In this document: piece by piece, positions 20,771 through 29,419 of the stretch
Layout of the letters: the number at the start of each line of letters is the position of its first letter
How positions within the stretch are numbered: position 1 is the stretch's first letter
NCBI RefSeq assembly: GCF_001021025.1
Contig: NZ_CP011541.1
Coordinates: 248,001 to 312,000, forward strand
DNA: 64,000 nucleotides
Direction of reading: 5' to 3'
Origin: Corynebacterium epidermidicanis
Lineage (GTDB): Bacteria > Actinomycetota > Actinomycetes > Mycobacteriales > Mycobacteriaceae
The notes under the pieces: generated by a model
The model's input: the letters and a program-made list of their open reading frames with translations, nothing else
Database searches by the model: none
Told to the model about the DNA's origin: nothing
Program-made: the position numbers and the translations under genes

Positions 20771-20802
20771 GCCCGGAGGCGATGAAATCATCGCCTCCGG
20801 GC
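20771..20802 (+). terminator. Terminator of the giant adhesin gene
   Basis: A perfect 15-bp inverted repeat, GCCCGGAGGCGATGA with TCATCGCCTCCGGGC, separated by AA, followed by TTTT. It begins 17 bases after the stop codon. Confidence 0.92.
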
Positions 20803-20975
20803 TTTTGGGTTCAGCAAAGAAGTGGTGTTTCTTGATTTGGATACTGGCCGGGTGCGGGTTGTCGTTCAGCGCTTGGGGCTGCACACCTGCTAGTCAGTAC
20901 TTCTGAAGCTCGCTTACCCAGCACCCCGGAAGCCCACCCATCAGCGGCGAAATTAACCCCTCGAAACCGAACGAA

Positions 20976-21275
20976 CTAGAGGCTTTCCACAGCGTCGTGA
21001 ATAGCGCGGGCCATGTAGAACGACGAGACAGCCGCCACGATCCACAGTCCGCAAATCACGAGTACGACTCGGACCACTGAGTTCGCATCGACGGGACCAG
21101 CTGCGAAGTCTTCGAGCAGCTTTGCCACTGCAAGCAGCGGCAGCGCCACTCCGGTGGTCGGGCCCATGACATTGATGCGGGTCAGGGCGTCGGGCGCGCG
21201 CCAGAGCGCGATCACAGTGCCGAGAATGAACAGGGCGGCAACAATCTGCAAAATCATGGAAACTGTGGTCAGCAT
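20976..21275 (-). CDS. mnhG: Na+/H+ antiporter subunit G
   Basis: The 99-residue protein has three hydrophobic segments and the family pattern WRAPDALTRINVMGPTTGVALPL, which is diagnostic for MrpG/MnhG/PhaG. It is the last gene of the six-gene operon. Its ATG meets the stop of mnhF at base 21275, so translation is probably coupled. MrpG is a small but essential part of the large membrane complex that exchanges cytoplasmic Na+ (or K+) for protons. No terminator is obvious behind it. Confidence 0.92.
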   Translation of the reverse strand: MLTTVSMILQIVAALFILGTVIALWRAPDALTRINVMGPTTGVALPLLAVAKLLEDFAAGPVDANSVVRVVLVICGLWIVAAVSSFYMARAIHDAVESL

Positions 21276-21529
21276 CAGCGACGCCCCTTCGACAGGATTC
21301 GTGACACAGAGACCGTCGATAGCAGGCCTAGCAGAGCACCCAGCAGAAGAACCTCGTAGACGATAGAGGTGTCATTCAGGATCGCCCAGCCGATGTAGAA
21401 GGCCAGCATGAGGTAGAACACCATGTCGGCGAGTACTGCGCGCGTTGCGTCATCCTTGGTGGAGATCAGTAAGGCGAGGTTGGCGATCATCGACACCGCG
21501 CACACGCCCAGCAGAATGTAGGTGACCAT
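21275..21529 (-). CDS. mnhF: Na+/H+ antiporter subunit F
   Basis: The 84-residue product has three membrane helices. Its central stretch DDATRAVLADMVFYLMLAFYIG contains the conserved polar region of MrpF around the second helix. Length and position between MnhE and MnhG are normal. The ATG overlaps the mnhE stop by one base (TAATG type), and its own stop touches the mnhG start. The role is that of a structural and probably ion-path subunit in the Mrp complex. Confidence 0.9.
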   Translation of the reverse strand: MVTYILLGVCAVSMIANLALLISTKDDATRAVLADMVFYLMLAFYIGWAILNDTSIVYEVLLLGALLGLLSTVSVSRILSKGRR

Positions 21530-21942
21530 TAGCGTTCCTCCGTTGTGTAAGGGCCGTAGTTCGTGTCGGAGTGTCCGGCCACGAAGGTGGAGTGGAGCGG
21601 GTTACCGGGGCCTTGGCCTGGCGCGCCGCGGTCGATGTCGCGGATGGAAGGGACGAGGCGTTCTTCCATGTCTGCAAGTCCTGCGAGGACCTCGCCTGGA
21701 TCCGCTCCGTACACGGCGTGGACCAGGAGGCGGTCGTCGCGAAGCCCGAGCGAGAGTGTTCCCGGCGTGATGGTGATGCAGGTGGAGAACCAGAAAATGT
21801 CGCGCTCGGAGGTCACTCGGAGGGGGTAGGACACGATGACGGGCTGCATGGCGTTACCGGGGGAGAAGGAATCTCGAACGATAACGACGCCACCGACGAA
21901 GATCTGCCCAATCAGCCAGGGGATGAATTTCAGCAAGTGCAT
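21529..21942 (-). CDS. mnhE: Na+/H+ antiporter subunit E
   Basis: The 137-residue protein starts with two close hydrophobic segments (LLKFIPWLIGQIFVGGVVIV). A soluble domain follows with the MrpE signature SDRDIFWFSTCITITPGTLSLG-like region and a C-terminal acidic tail ending near GPYTTEER. Its ATG overlaps the mnhD stop. MrpE stabilises the antiporter; it is not itself related to the ion-pumping subunits. Confidence 0.9.
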   Translation of the reverse strand: MHLLKFIPWLIGQIFVGGVVIVRDSFSPGNAMQPVIVSYPLRVTSERDIFWFSTCITITPGTLSLGLRDDRLLVHAVYGADPGEVLAGLADMEERLVPSIRDIDRGAPGQGPGNPLHSTFVAGHSDTNYGPYTTEER

Positions 21943-23411
21943 TAGCGGACCACTCCTACCGGATTATCGCTCAGGATCATTGAGCTGTAGCCAGAGACGT
22001 TGAACAGGTCGTGGGTGCCGTGCAGGATGGCGTCGGTAAGCGGGCCGGCGGCGAAGAACATCACCACAGACACAGCTAGCAGTGCGGCGCCGGGGGCGAG
22101 CTTTGCCCACGGGACGACGAGCGTGACGGGGTACTGCTCGGGCGGGCGACCCCAGAAAACTTTGCGCCAGAGGCGGAGCATCGAGAATAGCGAGCCTATC
22201 GACGCCACGATGATCGCCGCGATCACGACCCAGGACCGGGCATCACCCTGGCGGGCCGCCTCCAACACTAGGAACACTTTGCCCCACATGCCGGAAAATG
22301 GCGGGAAGCCAACGATAGAGAAGGATGCCGCCGCGAATACCGCCGCAACCCAGGGATCCCTGCGGGCCAAGCCAGAGAGCTTAGAAAGTGTCCCTGTGCC
22401 GTAGGTTTCCTCGATGGCGCCACCGGTGAGGATCAGCGCTCCCATCGTGATCATGTGGTGCACGGTGTACAGCAGGCCAGCAGCCAGCGCGTTTTCCGTG
22501 CCGAAAGCAAGCATGACCAGAATGAATGGCATACCGCTGACCATCTGGTAGGCCAAGACCCTGCGAATGGTGCGTTCCGCCAGGCCAGCGAAAGAACCAA
22601 CCAGCATGGCTACCACCATCACGACGATGATGAACCAGGTCCAGCGGGGGTTGCAATCGAAAATGACCACGTAGATCCGGAAGAGGGCGTAGACCGCCAC
22701 CTTGGTGTGTAAGCCGGAGAAAAGTCCCATCACCGCAGGGGACGTCGCCGGGTAGGTACGTGGCAACCAGGTGTGCATGGGGAAGACGCCGGCTTTGATG
22801 ACCAGCGCGATAACTACCAGGCCGAAGGCCACCACGAGTGGGCCGGAGTCAGCTGCCCCGGCCAGCGCGGCGATGTTTACGGTGCCACTGACACCGTAGA
22901 CAAAGCTCACGCCGAGCAGCAGCATCGTCGATGCCAACAGGTTGGAAAGCACGAAAGTTCGTCCAGCTGCGAGTCGGGAACGGGTGCCGGTCATCGCCAT
23001 CAACCCGTAGGAAGGCAGCAGCATGACCTCTACCATGACGAACAGGTTGAACAGGTCGGCGGTCAGCAGGGCGCCGTTGACACCGCCGAGCAGCATCAAG
23101 GTGAGCGCCGGGTAAAAACGGGCGCGCGTCTCACCGGCGGCGGCTGCGAACCAGTTGCTGGTGAAAGTGACAATACCGGTGGTTACGATCATCACCGCAG
23201 AAAAGGCGTCAGCCGCGAAGGGGATCGCCACCCCGCCTACGTAGAGACCCACCGCGTGGGCTTGCGGGCCCTGCTGGAAGAGCCAGACACCCCCGGCGAT
23301 GCTTGCTGCAGGAAGCAGTAAGGAAAGCGCGGTGGCAAAAATGCGGTTCGGGAATAGGACGGACAGGGCTGCGCCGAGCAGCGGGATTGCGAGGAAAAGG
23401 GGGAGGATCAC
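21942..23411 (-). CDS. mnhD: Na+/H+ antiporter subunit D
   Basis: The 489 residues form about 14 membrane helices and belong to the proton-pumping subunit family shared with NuoM/N of complex I. Typical features are the conserved Glu and Lys in helix V-VII (FVMVEVMLLPSYGLMAMTG; VIKAGVFPMHTWLPRTYPATSP) and the His/Lys-bearing helices that follow. It starts at GTG 23411, overlapping the mnhC stop by four bases. With MnhA it makes the proton path of the antiporter. Confidence 0.94.
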   Translation of the reverse strand: MILPLFLAIPLLGAALSVLFPNRIFATALSLLLPAASIAGGVWLFQQGPQAHAVGLYVGGVAIPFAADAFSAVMIVTTGIVTFTSNWFAAAAGETRARFYPALTLMLLGGVNGALLTADLFNLFVMVEVMLLPSYGLMAMTGTRSRLAAGRTFVLSNLLASTMLLLGVSFVYGVSGTVNIAALAGAADSGPLVVAFGLVVIALVIKAGVFPMHTWLPRTYPATSPAVMGLFSGLHTKVAVYALFRIYVVIFDCNPRWTWFIIVVMVVAMLVGSFAGLAERTIRRVLAYQMVSGMPFILVMLAFGTENALAAGLLYTVHHMITMGALILTGGAIEETYGTGTLSKLSGLARRDPWVAAVFAAASFSIVGFPPFSGMWGKVFLVLEAARQGDARSWVVIAAIIVASIGSLFSMLRLWRKVFWGRPPEQYPVTLVVPWAKLAPGAALLAVSVVMFFAAGPLTDAILHGTHDLFNVSGYSSMILSDNPVGVVR

Positions 23412-23827
23412 TTGGCACCGCCGTCGAGAAGCTGCTGGTTGTGGATTGCCCGAGGGTCGTCCGCAGGCACCGCGTAGGCATTACGCGCGGCGGTGACCAA
23501 TTGGTTCGTGTCCACCTCGTTGGCGTGCTGGGAGGCAGTGTCGTCATTTCGTCCCACCGCAGCTAGAGCAAGCATGAACGTGGTGGTGGCCATCGCGATC
23601 ACGATTGCTGTCAGCACGAACGCCTGTGGGATAGGGTCGGCGGCTTGGTCGAGCGGGGTGTCGGAGAAGGGCTCGCTGCGCCATGCGCCGATACCGGCGG
23701 CCAAAATGATCAAGTTGGTGGCGTGGCTAATCAACGACATGCCGATAACGATGCGGTACATCCCGCGCTGGAGCACCAGGTAGACGCCACCGGCCATAAG
23801 GATTGCGATGCTCAAAGCAATAATCAC
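23408..23827 (-). CDS. mnhC: Na+/H+ antiporter subunit C
   Basis: The 139-residue protein is a NuoK-like subunit with three membrane helices, including MYRIVIGMSLISHATNLIIL and DPIPQAFVLTAIVIAMATTTF, both hallmarks of MrpC. The GTG start at 23827 lies in AAGTGA, overlapping the mnhA stop by four bases, with AAGGAGG eight bases ahead. This fixes the start and shows tight translational coupling. Confidence 0.93.
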   Translation of the reverse strand: MIIALSIAILMAGGVYLVLQRGMYRIVIGMSLISHATNLIILAAGIGAWRSEPFSDTPLDQAADPIPQAFVLTAIVIAMATTTFMLALAAVGRNDDTASQHANEVDTNQLVTAARNAYAVPADDPRAIHNQQLLDGGAK

Positions 23828-26691
23828 TTGAGGTCCTCCTTGGTTGCGGCCTGTGCTTGGGCGAGTTGCAGTGCGGTCTCCACATTTCGGGCACGTTGTC
23901 GATCATGCTGATCAGTTTTGCGCTCCCGCACCGTCGGGGGCGGGACGGGTGTATCGGCAGGCCGGTCATAAGGTAGCTCGTCGGCGCCGGGTCGACTCTC
24001 CCCGCCGAGTGCGTTGATGCCCAGGCTCACCATTCCTAGCACTGCGAGGTAGACACCGGCATCGAAAATCATCGAAGTGGTGAGGTGTTGTCCCAGGAAA
24101 TGGCCGTGGATGGCATACAAGAAAGAGCCGTGGGTCATGCCGATAAAGCCCGCTACCAGCGCTGTGGTCACGCCAACGCCGGTCAAAATGAACGGCACCC
24201 GCTTGGGAACCACGGGGGCGTCGGCTGGCTTGGCTAGATACACCAGCATGAAACCCGAAGCCGCCACCAGCGCGGCGATGAAGCCACCGCCGGGGGAGTT
24301 GTGCCCGCGCATAAAGATAAACAGGCTGAGCAGTCCCAAAACCGGCAGCAGCAATCGCTGCAAGTGGCGCAGCGGCAAGGCATTGCGTTCCGGCTCAAGC
24401 AGTGGCTGCGTATCGACGCCCCGTTCCCGCGGAATCGACGCGACTACCGCAGCAATCACCACGGCAGCCATGCCCAGAACGGACAATTCGCCCATCGTAT
24501 CCAGAGCACGGAACTCGACCAGGATGGTGTTGACGACGTTCGCGCCTCCGGAAATGCCCGGCGCCTCCTGCAAGTACCACATCGCCAGCTTAGGGCGCTC
24601 GTGTCGGCCAAGTAGGGTGTAGACCCCGAAGAACGTCACCACGCCGGTCGCAGCCGCGATCGCCCCCGACCAGTATTTACGGCGCGTGCGCACCGGGTGG
24701 AAACCACGTGGCTGATGCCGCAGGACCATCATGATCATGACGATCACCAGTAGCTCCACCAGGAATTGCGTGAGGGCAACATCCGGGGCGCCCAGCATGA
24801 GGATCTGCAGCGTGACGCCAACGCCGACTGCGGAGAGCAAAATCGTGGCGCTAATCCGCGAACGGGTGCGTAGCAAGGACAACACGCAAGCGACGATGAT
24901 TGCGAACGGCAAGAGATCCATCACGCGATCAGTGTTGGCTACCCGAGGAGCTAGGCCGGCACCGTCCATGCCGGTGACTGCGGCAGCAACACCAAGTGTG
25001 ATGACTGCGGCAAATGGCCAAGCCAGGTGGCGGGCAGGAGAGAAGGAGTTTGCAACACCTGCGCCGAGCCGGCCGTAGCGTTTTGACGCCTCGGTTACAG
25101 CATGGAGAACCGAAGCCCCCGTAAACGGAAGCAATTGCTTACGCTCAATCGGGGCGAGCAACGGCTTGCGGAAGTACACACCGATGCAACCGATTACTAG
25201 CACCGCCAGCGAAATCAGGAACGGGGCGTTGATGCCATGCCACAGCGCGAGATGCGAATGGGATTCCAACCCAATTGCCGCCACTGCAGCGTCGACCGGA
25301 GCATCCAACCAAGGCAGAGCGAATGCAACTGGGATCGACAAAAGGCCTGGCAAAGCCGCAGGAAGCCACAAAGAAACCGGCGCTTCCTTGACGTGCGACA
25401 TATCGCGCGGGCCATCAATGAAGGAGCCGAAAATGATCCGTGCGGAATAGGTGAAGGTCAACAGCGCTCCGAAGGCGGCGACTGCAAGGAGCAAGGGAGT
25501 AAACACGGGGTTGCCGAACGTTTCGCTGCTCTGCTCCAAGGCTGCGAGCATGCCTTCCTTTGAAGCAAAGCCAAACAGTGGTGGCACAGCCGCCATGGAC
25601 AGCGCACCGACCACCATGGATCCGAACGTGTAAGGCATTCGACGAACCAGTGGGCCCAGGCGACGAATATCGCGGGTGCCGGTCTGGTGATCCACCACAC
25701 CAATCAACATGAACAAGCTTGACTTAAACAGGGCATGCGCCATGGTGTGTACCAGCGCAGCAGCCAGCGCCAGGGGAGTTCCCACCCCGATCGTGGCCAC
25801 CAACCAGCCCAAATGGGACACCGTGGAATAGGCGGTGAGCTGCTTCAAGTCGGTCTTCTGGATGGCAAAAAGCGCGCCCATCACGGCGGTGGTCAAGCCC
25901 ACCGAAATCAACAGTGCGTTCCATACGGGCTCGGAGTGGAAAATTCCGGAAAAGCGCAGCAGCACATACACACCTGCCTTCACCACCGCAGCGGCGTGCA
26001 GGAAGGCTGACACCGGAGTGGCAGCAGCCATGGCTTCGGGCAGCCAGAAGTGGAAGGGGAACTGGGCAGCTTTAGTGAATGCCGAGACCGCGATGAGAAT
26101 TGCTAACAATTCGGTCAGCCGGTGGTTGGCCCAGATGTCGTTAGCCAAAATCTCGGAAAGGTTGGTCGTTCCTGCTTGCGTTGAGGCGATCGCCACTGCG
26201 GTGAGCAAGGTGAGGCCACCGACAAACGTGAGGATCAAAGTACGCACGGAGCCATCCTGGCCGCCTGATCCCGAACGGGCGATGAGCAGGAAAGATGCGA
26301 TCGAGACTAGTTCCCAGCCGACGAAGAGGGTGATGACGTCGTCGGCAAGCACCAGCAGCAACACCGCAAACATGAACGCCGACATGATCACGTAGAAACT
26401 CGTGTTTCCAGTGCGTCGGGGCAGGTAGGCTGCGGAATAACAGAATACAACTGCGCCGACCAGCAGGGCGAGCAAAGCAAAGAAGGTGCTTAAGGAGTCG
26501 GCTTTGAGGGCGAAGTGCGCGCCGAGGGCCCAGGGGACGTCGATCGACGCGGGCGACTGCGTCATGATCACAGCGGCGGCCACAAAGAGTGCGGCTAGTG
26601 GCCACCCTGCTTTCCGGTCAAGGGTCTTAACGAGTAGTGGGGATGCCACTACTGCCGTTCCTGCCAGTAGCAGGACGAAAAGCAGGGTCAC
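23824..26691 (-). CDS. mnhA: Na+/H+ antiporter subunit A/B fusion
   Basis: First gene of the Mrp operon. Residues 1 to about 640 are the NuoL-like proton-translocating MrpA core (FVGWELVSIASFLLIARSG; KAAQFPFHFWLPEAMAAATPVSAFLHAAAVVKAG). A MrpA C-terminal domain and an MrpB-like domain follow (LQRLLLPVLGLLSLFIFMRGHNSPGGGFIAALV), so A and B are one chain and no separate mnhB is needed. I prefer GTG 26691, which yields 955 residues and a normal first helix (VTLLFVLLLAGTAVVASPLL), with AAGGTG about 12 bases upstream. A GTG at 26748 would add 19 polar residues without a ribosome site. The complex exports Na+ in exchange for protons and supports alkali and salt tolerance. Confidence 0.92.
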   Translation of the reverse strand: MTLLFVLLLAGTAVVASPLLVKTLDRKAGWPLAALFVAAAVIMTQSPASIDVPWALGAHFALKADSLSTFFALLALLVGAVVFCYSAAYLPRRTGNTSFYVIMSAFMFAVLLLVLADDVITLFVGWELVSIASFLLIARSGSGGQDGSVRTLILTFVGGLTLLTAVAIASTQAGTTNLSEILANDIWANHRLTELLAILIAVSAFTKAAQFPFHFWLPEAMAAATPVSAFLHAAAVVKAGVYVLLRFSGIFHSEPVWNALLISVGLTTAVMGALFAIQKTDLKQLTAYSTVSHLGWLVATIGVGTPLALAAALVHTMAHALFKSSLFMLIGVVDHQTGTRDIRRLGPLVRRMPYTFGSMVVGALSMAAVPPLFGFASKEGMLAALEQSSETFGNPVFTPLLLAVAAFGALLTFTYSARIIFGSFIDGPRDMSHVKEAPVSLWLPAALPGLLSIPVAFALPWLDAPVDAAVAAIGLESHSHLALWHGINAPFLISLAVLVIGCIGVYFRKPLLAPIERKQLLPFTGASVLHAVTEASKRYGRLGAGVANSFSPARHLAWPFAAVITLGVAAAVTGMDGAGLAPRVANTDRVMDLLPFAIIVACVLSLLRTRSRISATILLSAVGVGVTLQILMLGAPDVALTQFLVELLVIVMIMMVLRHQPRGFHPVRTRRKYWSGAIAAATGVVTFFGVYTLLGRHERPKLAMWYLQEAPGISGGANVVNTILVEFRALDTMGELSVLGMAAVVIAAVVASIPRERGVDTQPLLEPERNALPLRHLQRLLLPVLGLLSLFIFMRGHNSPGGGFIAALVAASGFMLVYLAKPADAPVVPKRVPFILTGVGVTTALVAGFIGMTHGSFLYAIHGHFLGQHLTTSMIFDAGVYLAVLGMVSLGINALGGESRPGADELPYDRPADTPVPPPTVRERKTDQHDRQRARNVETALQLAQAQAATKEDLK

Positions 26692-26892
26692 GTGTAAATC
26701 ACACCTTGGGCTGTCGATTTTCCTTATAAGTCCGGCCTGTTGGGCCACTGATCATCACAGGTCGCTCGGGGTGTTGAGCGCGTAATAGTAAGCGATTTTA
26801 GCAGCCACAATCACTGTTCTCCCATTCTTTCTGCCTGCATTTCCGGTGCGTCCACAGCCAAAATGGCACTCGAGTGACCTAAATTCTTCTGT

Positions 26893-28269
26893 ATGCGCCC
26901 CATTCGCCGTCTTCTTTTTGCCTTGCTACTCGTGCTGCCGTTGATCGGCGGTGCGGCGTATTCGATTGCTACGAATTCGGATCCGTCCGCGGCGTGGTCG
27001 TCACCAGACGAGCCTTCGGCAGCCCCCGGAGCAGCGGATTTAGTGCCGGCGCGCCGGGCAGCTGGCGAGGCCAGCTCTCAGGCAGGCTTTTTGATCGGCG
27101 GTACCAAGGAACTCAGTAGCGGTGCAGGACAACTCGCCGACGGGACCGGGAAACTCGCCGAAGGAGGGCATACCGCGGCCGGGGCAGCCAACGAGCTCTC
27201 TAACGGTATGGTGCAGCTCCAGGCTGGCACGGGTCAGCTTGGCGACGGCGCGGTGAAGGTAGCCGACGGCGTTCAACAAGCCGTCGACCAGGTGCAGGGC
27301 ATCGGCTTGATCCAAATGCAGATTGTTCGCGAAATCGACCGGGTTTCCGCCGAGTTGGAGAAAGACAAGTCTCCGGAGGCTGCGGAGTTCCGCAAGCAAC
27401 TCGCGGGCTTCCGTACCCAGGTGGAACAGTTCAAATTGGATGGGGCGATGGTTGATCAGCTCAGCCAGCTGCGTACTGGTTCGCGGGAAATCGCGAACCA
27501 GCTGGCCGTCCCTGGATATGGATTCCACGACGGTATCTACTCCGCCACCAAAGGCTCAAAAGAGCTGGCCACCGGCCTCGCGGAGCTTGACGCCGGCCTG
27601 GCAGAGGCTTCAAACGGGGCCAACCAGCTTCGCGACGGCGCGGTGAAAGTCGACAACATGGCTGCCAAGAACAAGGAGAAGATTGGTGCCGTGCAGCGGG
27701 CGCTGCCAGCCGACGTTGCTCCAGCTGCTGAGGAGCCAATGCCCACCTTGATCCCGCTCCTAGGTTTCCTGATTTCCGCGCTCGTGATGGTGGGATGCTC
27801 GCTGACCTCCCGTTTCGGCTTCGTGGCAGTCCTGCTTATGGGGGCGCTCGCAGCACTTGTGTTGGCCACGGATCTGACCCCGGTGGTGGGAGCTGGTTTG
27901 GTGGCGACAGTAATTCTGGCCGGTCTAGCGGCCGGTTTCCTCGCCCGTGGACTCGTGGCCGTCTTCGGTCCCCGCTGGGGCAGCTATGTCATGTGGGCAG
28001 GGCTATTAGTGCAGATTGGCGCAGTGGGATTTGTGTGGAAACTCGCCTCCCGTGCGGACATTTCCCCAGTGCTCGGCGCAGTTTCCGCCTTCATGCCCAT
28101 GCACTACTCGACGGGCGCGTTGACCTCAGCGGGTAATTCGGGATCCACCACGGTGCTCGGAGTGTCCCTCGGAGTGCTGGCAGCTACCGCAGTGTGTGGA
28201 TTCTTGGTGAGCAAGTTTGCTGGTTATTCGGCGTCTGTGGGGCCGGAAGAGAACAACTCGGTTTCATAG
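26893..28269 (+). CDS. Membrane protein with heptad-type Gly repeats, YhgE/Pip-like
   Basis: The 458-residue protein has an N-terminal signal-anchor (RRLLFALLLVLPLIGGAAYSIA). A long extracytoplasmic region (about 50-280) follows, full of xxLxxGxxxLxxG repeats such as ELSSGAGQLADGTGKLAEG, which should form a coiled rod. Four or five C-terminal helices complete it (from ALVMVGCSLTSRFGFVAVLL on). This layout is that of the YhgE/Pip and related 'heptad repeat' ABC-2-like proteins, which are linked to export and phage infection in other Gram-positive bacteria. The function here is unknown. TAAATT lies seven bases before the ATG, so the mRNA is probably leaderless. Its 3' end overlaps the next minus-strand ORF by 46 bases. 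Confidence 0.65.
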   Translation: MRPIRRLLFALLLVLPLIGGAAYSIATNSDPSAAWSSPDEPSAAPGAADLVPARRAAGEASSQAGFLIGGTKELSSGAGQLADGTGKLAEGGHTAAGAANELSNGMVQLQAGTGQLGDGAVKVADGVQQAVDQVQGIGLIQMQIVREIDRVSAELEKDKSPEAAEFRKQLAGFRTQVEQFKLDGAMVDQLSQLRTGSREIANQLAVPGYGFHDGIYSATKGSKELATGLAELDAGLAEASNGANQLRDGAVKVDNMAAKNKEKIGAVQRALPADVAPAAEEPMPTLIPLLGFLISALVMVGCSLTSRFGFVAVLLMGALAALVLATDLTPVVGAGLVATVILAGLAAGFLARGLVAVFGPRWGSYVMWAGLLVQIGAVGFVWKLASRADISPVLGAVSAFMPMHYSTGALTSAGNSGSTTVLGVSLGVLAATAVCGFLVSKFAGYSASVGPEENNSVS

Positions 28270-28628
28270 CTCACCTGCGCGTCGGGCGCGTGCTTGTGTA
28301 CTGCGCAGGCGATGTGCACGTTGATGAAACTGGCGATTTCCGCCTCCGCCTGGCTGCTCATGGCAGATACTTCCAAGGTGTGGCTGCTTATCTTCCGAGT
28401 GACTACTCGGTTGCGGACAATTGCGGAGCCGGCTCCGGAAGAGAGCGTTTGAGCAAGTCGGTCCCATACTGTGGCTAGGTCATTCTGAGTGCTGGAGTTG
28501 ACGCATACTCGCAGGTGCTGCGCAGTTTTGTGTTCAGGGTCTGATGGTATGGTTGCGGGTTGCTGGTCGGGGGCGGTGGTCGGTGGATTTCCTCTCCGGA
28601 GGGCATCAGGAAGCTGCCAGAATTTCAT
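28224..28628 (-). CDS. Small hypothetical protein
   Basis: The 134-residue frame starts at an ATG with TACGAT exactly seven bases upstream, the leaderless pattern used by many genes here. The middle (LATVWDRLAQTLSSGAGSAIVRNRVVTRKISSHTLEVSAMSSQAEAEIASFINVHIACAVH is split here into two parts: residues about 52-85 and 86-110) has balanced composition with alternating hydrophobic residues, as in a folded domain. No motif or signal peptide is seen. It resembles the Asp23 (Alx) or similar small alpha/beta families only vaguely. The convergent overlap with the previous gene lowers confidence. Confidence 0.45.
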   Translation of the reverse strand: MKFWQLPDALRRGNPPTTAPDQQPATIPSDPEHKTAQHLRVCVNSSTQNDLATVWDRLAQTLSSGAGSAIVRNRVVTRKISSHTLEVSAMSSQAEAEIASFINVHIACAVHKHAPDAQVSYETELFSSGPTDAE

Positions 28629-28858
28629 GCAGCTTATCGTAATGGCGAATTTTCTTTAAGTGAAACCTCTTAATAGATTATTGGCCGAACCTTAGTTTAT
28701 TAACATTAGCGCTGCTTATCTTTCGATACTTAGTTAGTATTCCTATTTATTTGGTGGTTAAAGACATCGCTCAAACTTCACCACACTGAAACGTCAGTAG
28801 ACAGCGGGGTTAAGTAGTCGAAAGCGTGTCTCTCATTCATGTTTTCCGCAGTGTTGTG

Positions 28859-29052
28859 GGCCTGAAGCCAGTATTTACTGTTGTCTGGCAGCCGTAGCTC
28901 GCTCGATGTCGTCCCTTCGGTGTAGTCGGACTACCGCTGTGGGATTATATTCATTAAAAAACGCTGCTCTGCGTAGTCGGACTACGCCGAAGCGACGACA
29001 TAGCACTTGTGCAGCACACCCGCACGGCCGACGACACGCCGACGAGACACAC
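28859..29052 (-). repeat. Palindromic dispersed repeat, copy A
   Basis: The reverse complement of this approx. 193-bp block aligns along its whole length with 50191-50382, near-identical in the middle 130 bases. Inside are two arms of about 32 bases in inverted orientation (28904-28936 and 28972-29003) that differ at only a few positions. Each arm contains the palindrome GTAGTCGGACTAC. The loop is about 35 bases. It could form a long hairpin in RNA or a cruciform in DNA. It encodes nothing credible. Confidence 0.85.
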
Positions 29053-29231
29053 TTTTCTTTACTTAACCCAGACAGCGCGTATTTGGTGCTACGGTGTGGT
29101 GAAGTTTGGTTCGGGGTGTTTGCTGCCTTCTCCGGGGGTGAGGGCTGCCTTCTCCGGTTGCCTTTCAGGTGGTACAAAACTCGAAAAGTGAGCAGTATCA
29201 AAGGCATTCAACGGCGTCACGACAACGAAGA

Positions 29232-29270
29232 AGGAGGGTTTCCCGCCAAAACTTACTGGGAAACCCTCCT
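29232..29270 (-). terminator. Terminator behind tRNA-Pro
   Basis: AGGAGGGTTTCCC and GGGAAACCCTCCT form a perfect 13-bp stem with a 13-base loop. On the minus strand it is followed by the T-rich TTCTTCGTT, and it starts 8 bases after the tRNA 3' end. Confidence 0.85.
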
Positions 29271-29277
29271 CAAAGAG

Positions 29278-29351
29278 TCGGGATAACAGGATTTGAACCT
29301 GCGACCCCGTCGTCCCGAACGACGTGCGCTACCAAACTGCGCTATATCCCG
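29278..29351 (-). tRNA. tRNA-Pro (anticodon CGG)
   Basis: The minus strand folds as a complete cloverleaf. The acceptor stem is CGGGATA with TATCCCG, the D arm GCGC..GCGC with loop AGTTTGGTA, the anticodon stem CGTCG/CGACG with loop TTCGGGA (anticodon CGG), and the T arm is CGCAGG-TTCAAAT-CCTG type. The discriminator base is A. CCA is not encoded. Confidence 0.95.
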
Positions 29352-29419
29352 ATAAATTCACCATAGACCCGCACCGGCAACGGAAACAAAACGCCTGTTC
29401 AGAGTGGTGGCAACTGATC

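Larger units (their letters stand above)
28629..29277. other. Intergenic region carrying a palindromic repeat element
   Basis: No real gene is visible in these 649 bases. The first 140 are AT-rich without recognisable signals. The palindromic element (28859-29052), flanked by two inverted AAACTTCACCACAC motifs (28773 and 29094), fills the middle, and the tRNA-Pro terminator (29232-29270) ends it. ORFs of 60-126 codons run through the element on both strands, but they arise from its palindrome. Confidence 0.7.

Noticed and set aside
20976..26748. NADH dehydrogenase (Nuo) operon
   Set aside because: MnhA, C and D are related to NuoL/K/N, but the small E, F and G subunits and the order A-C-D-E-F-G identify an Mrp antiporter.
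28875..29207. 110-codon frame over the palindromic element, and its counterpart at 50084-50296
   Set aside because: The shared peptide comes from conserved palindromic DNA. The frames start and stop differently at the two places and lack ribosome sites.
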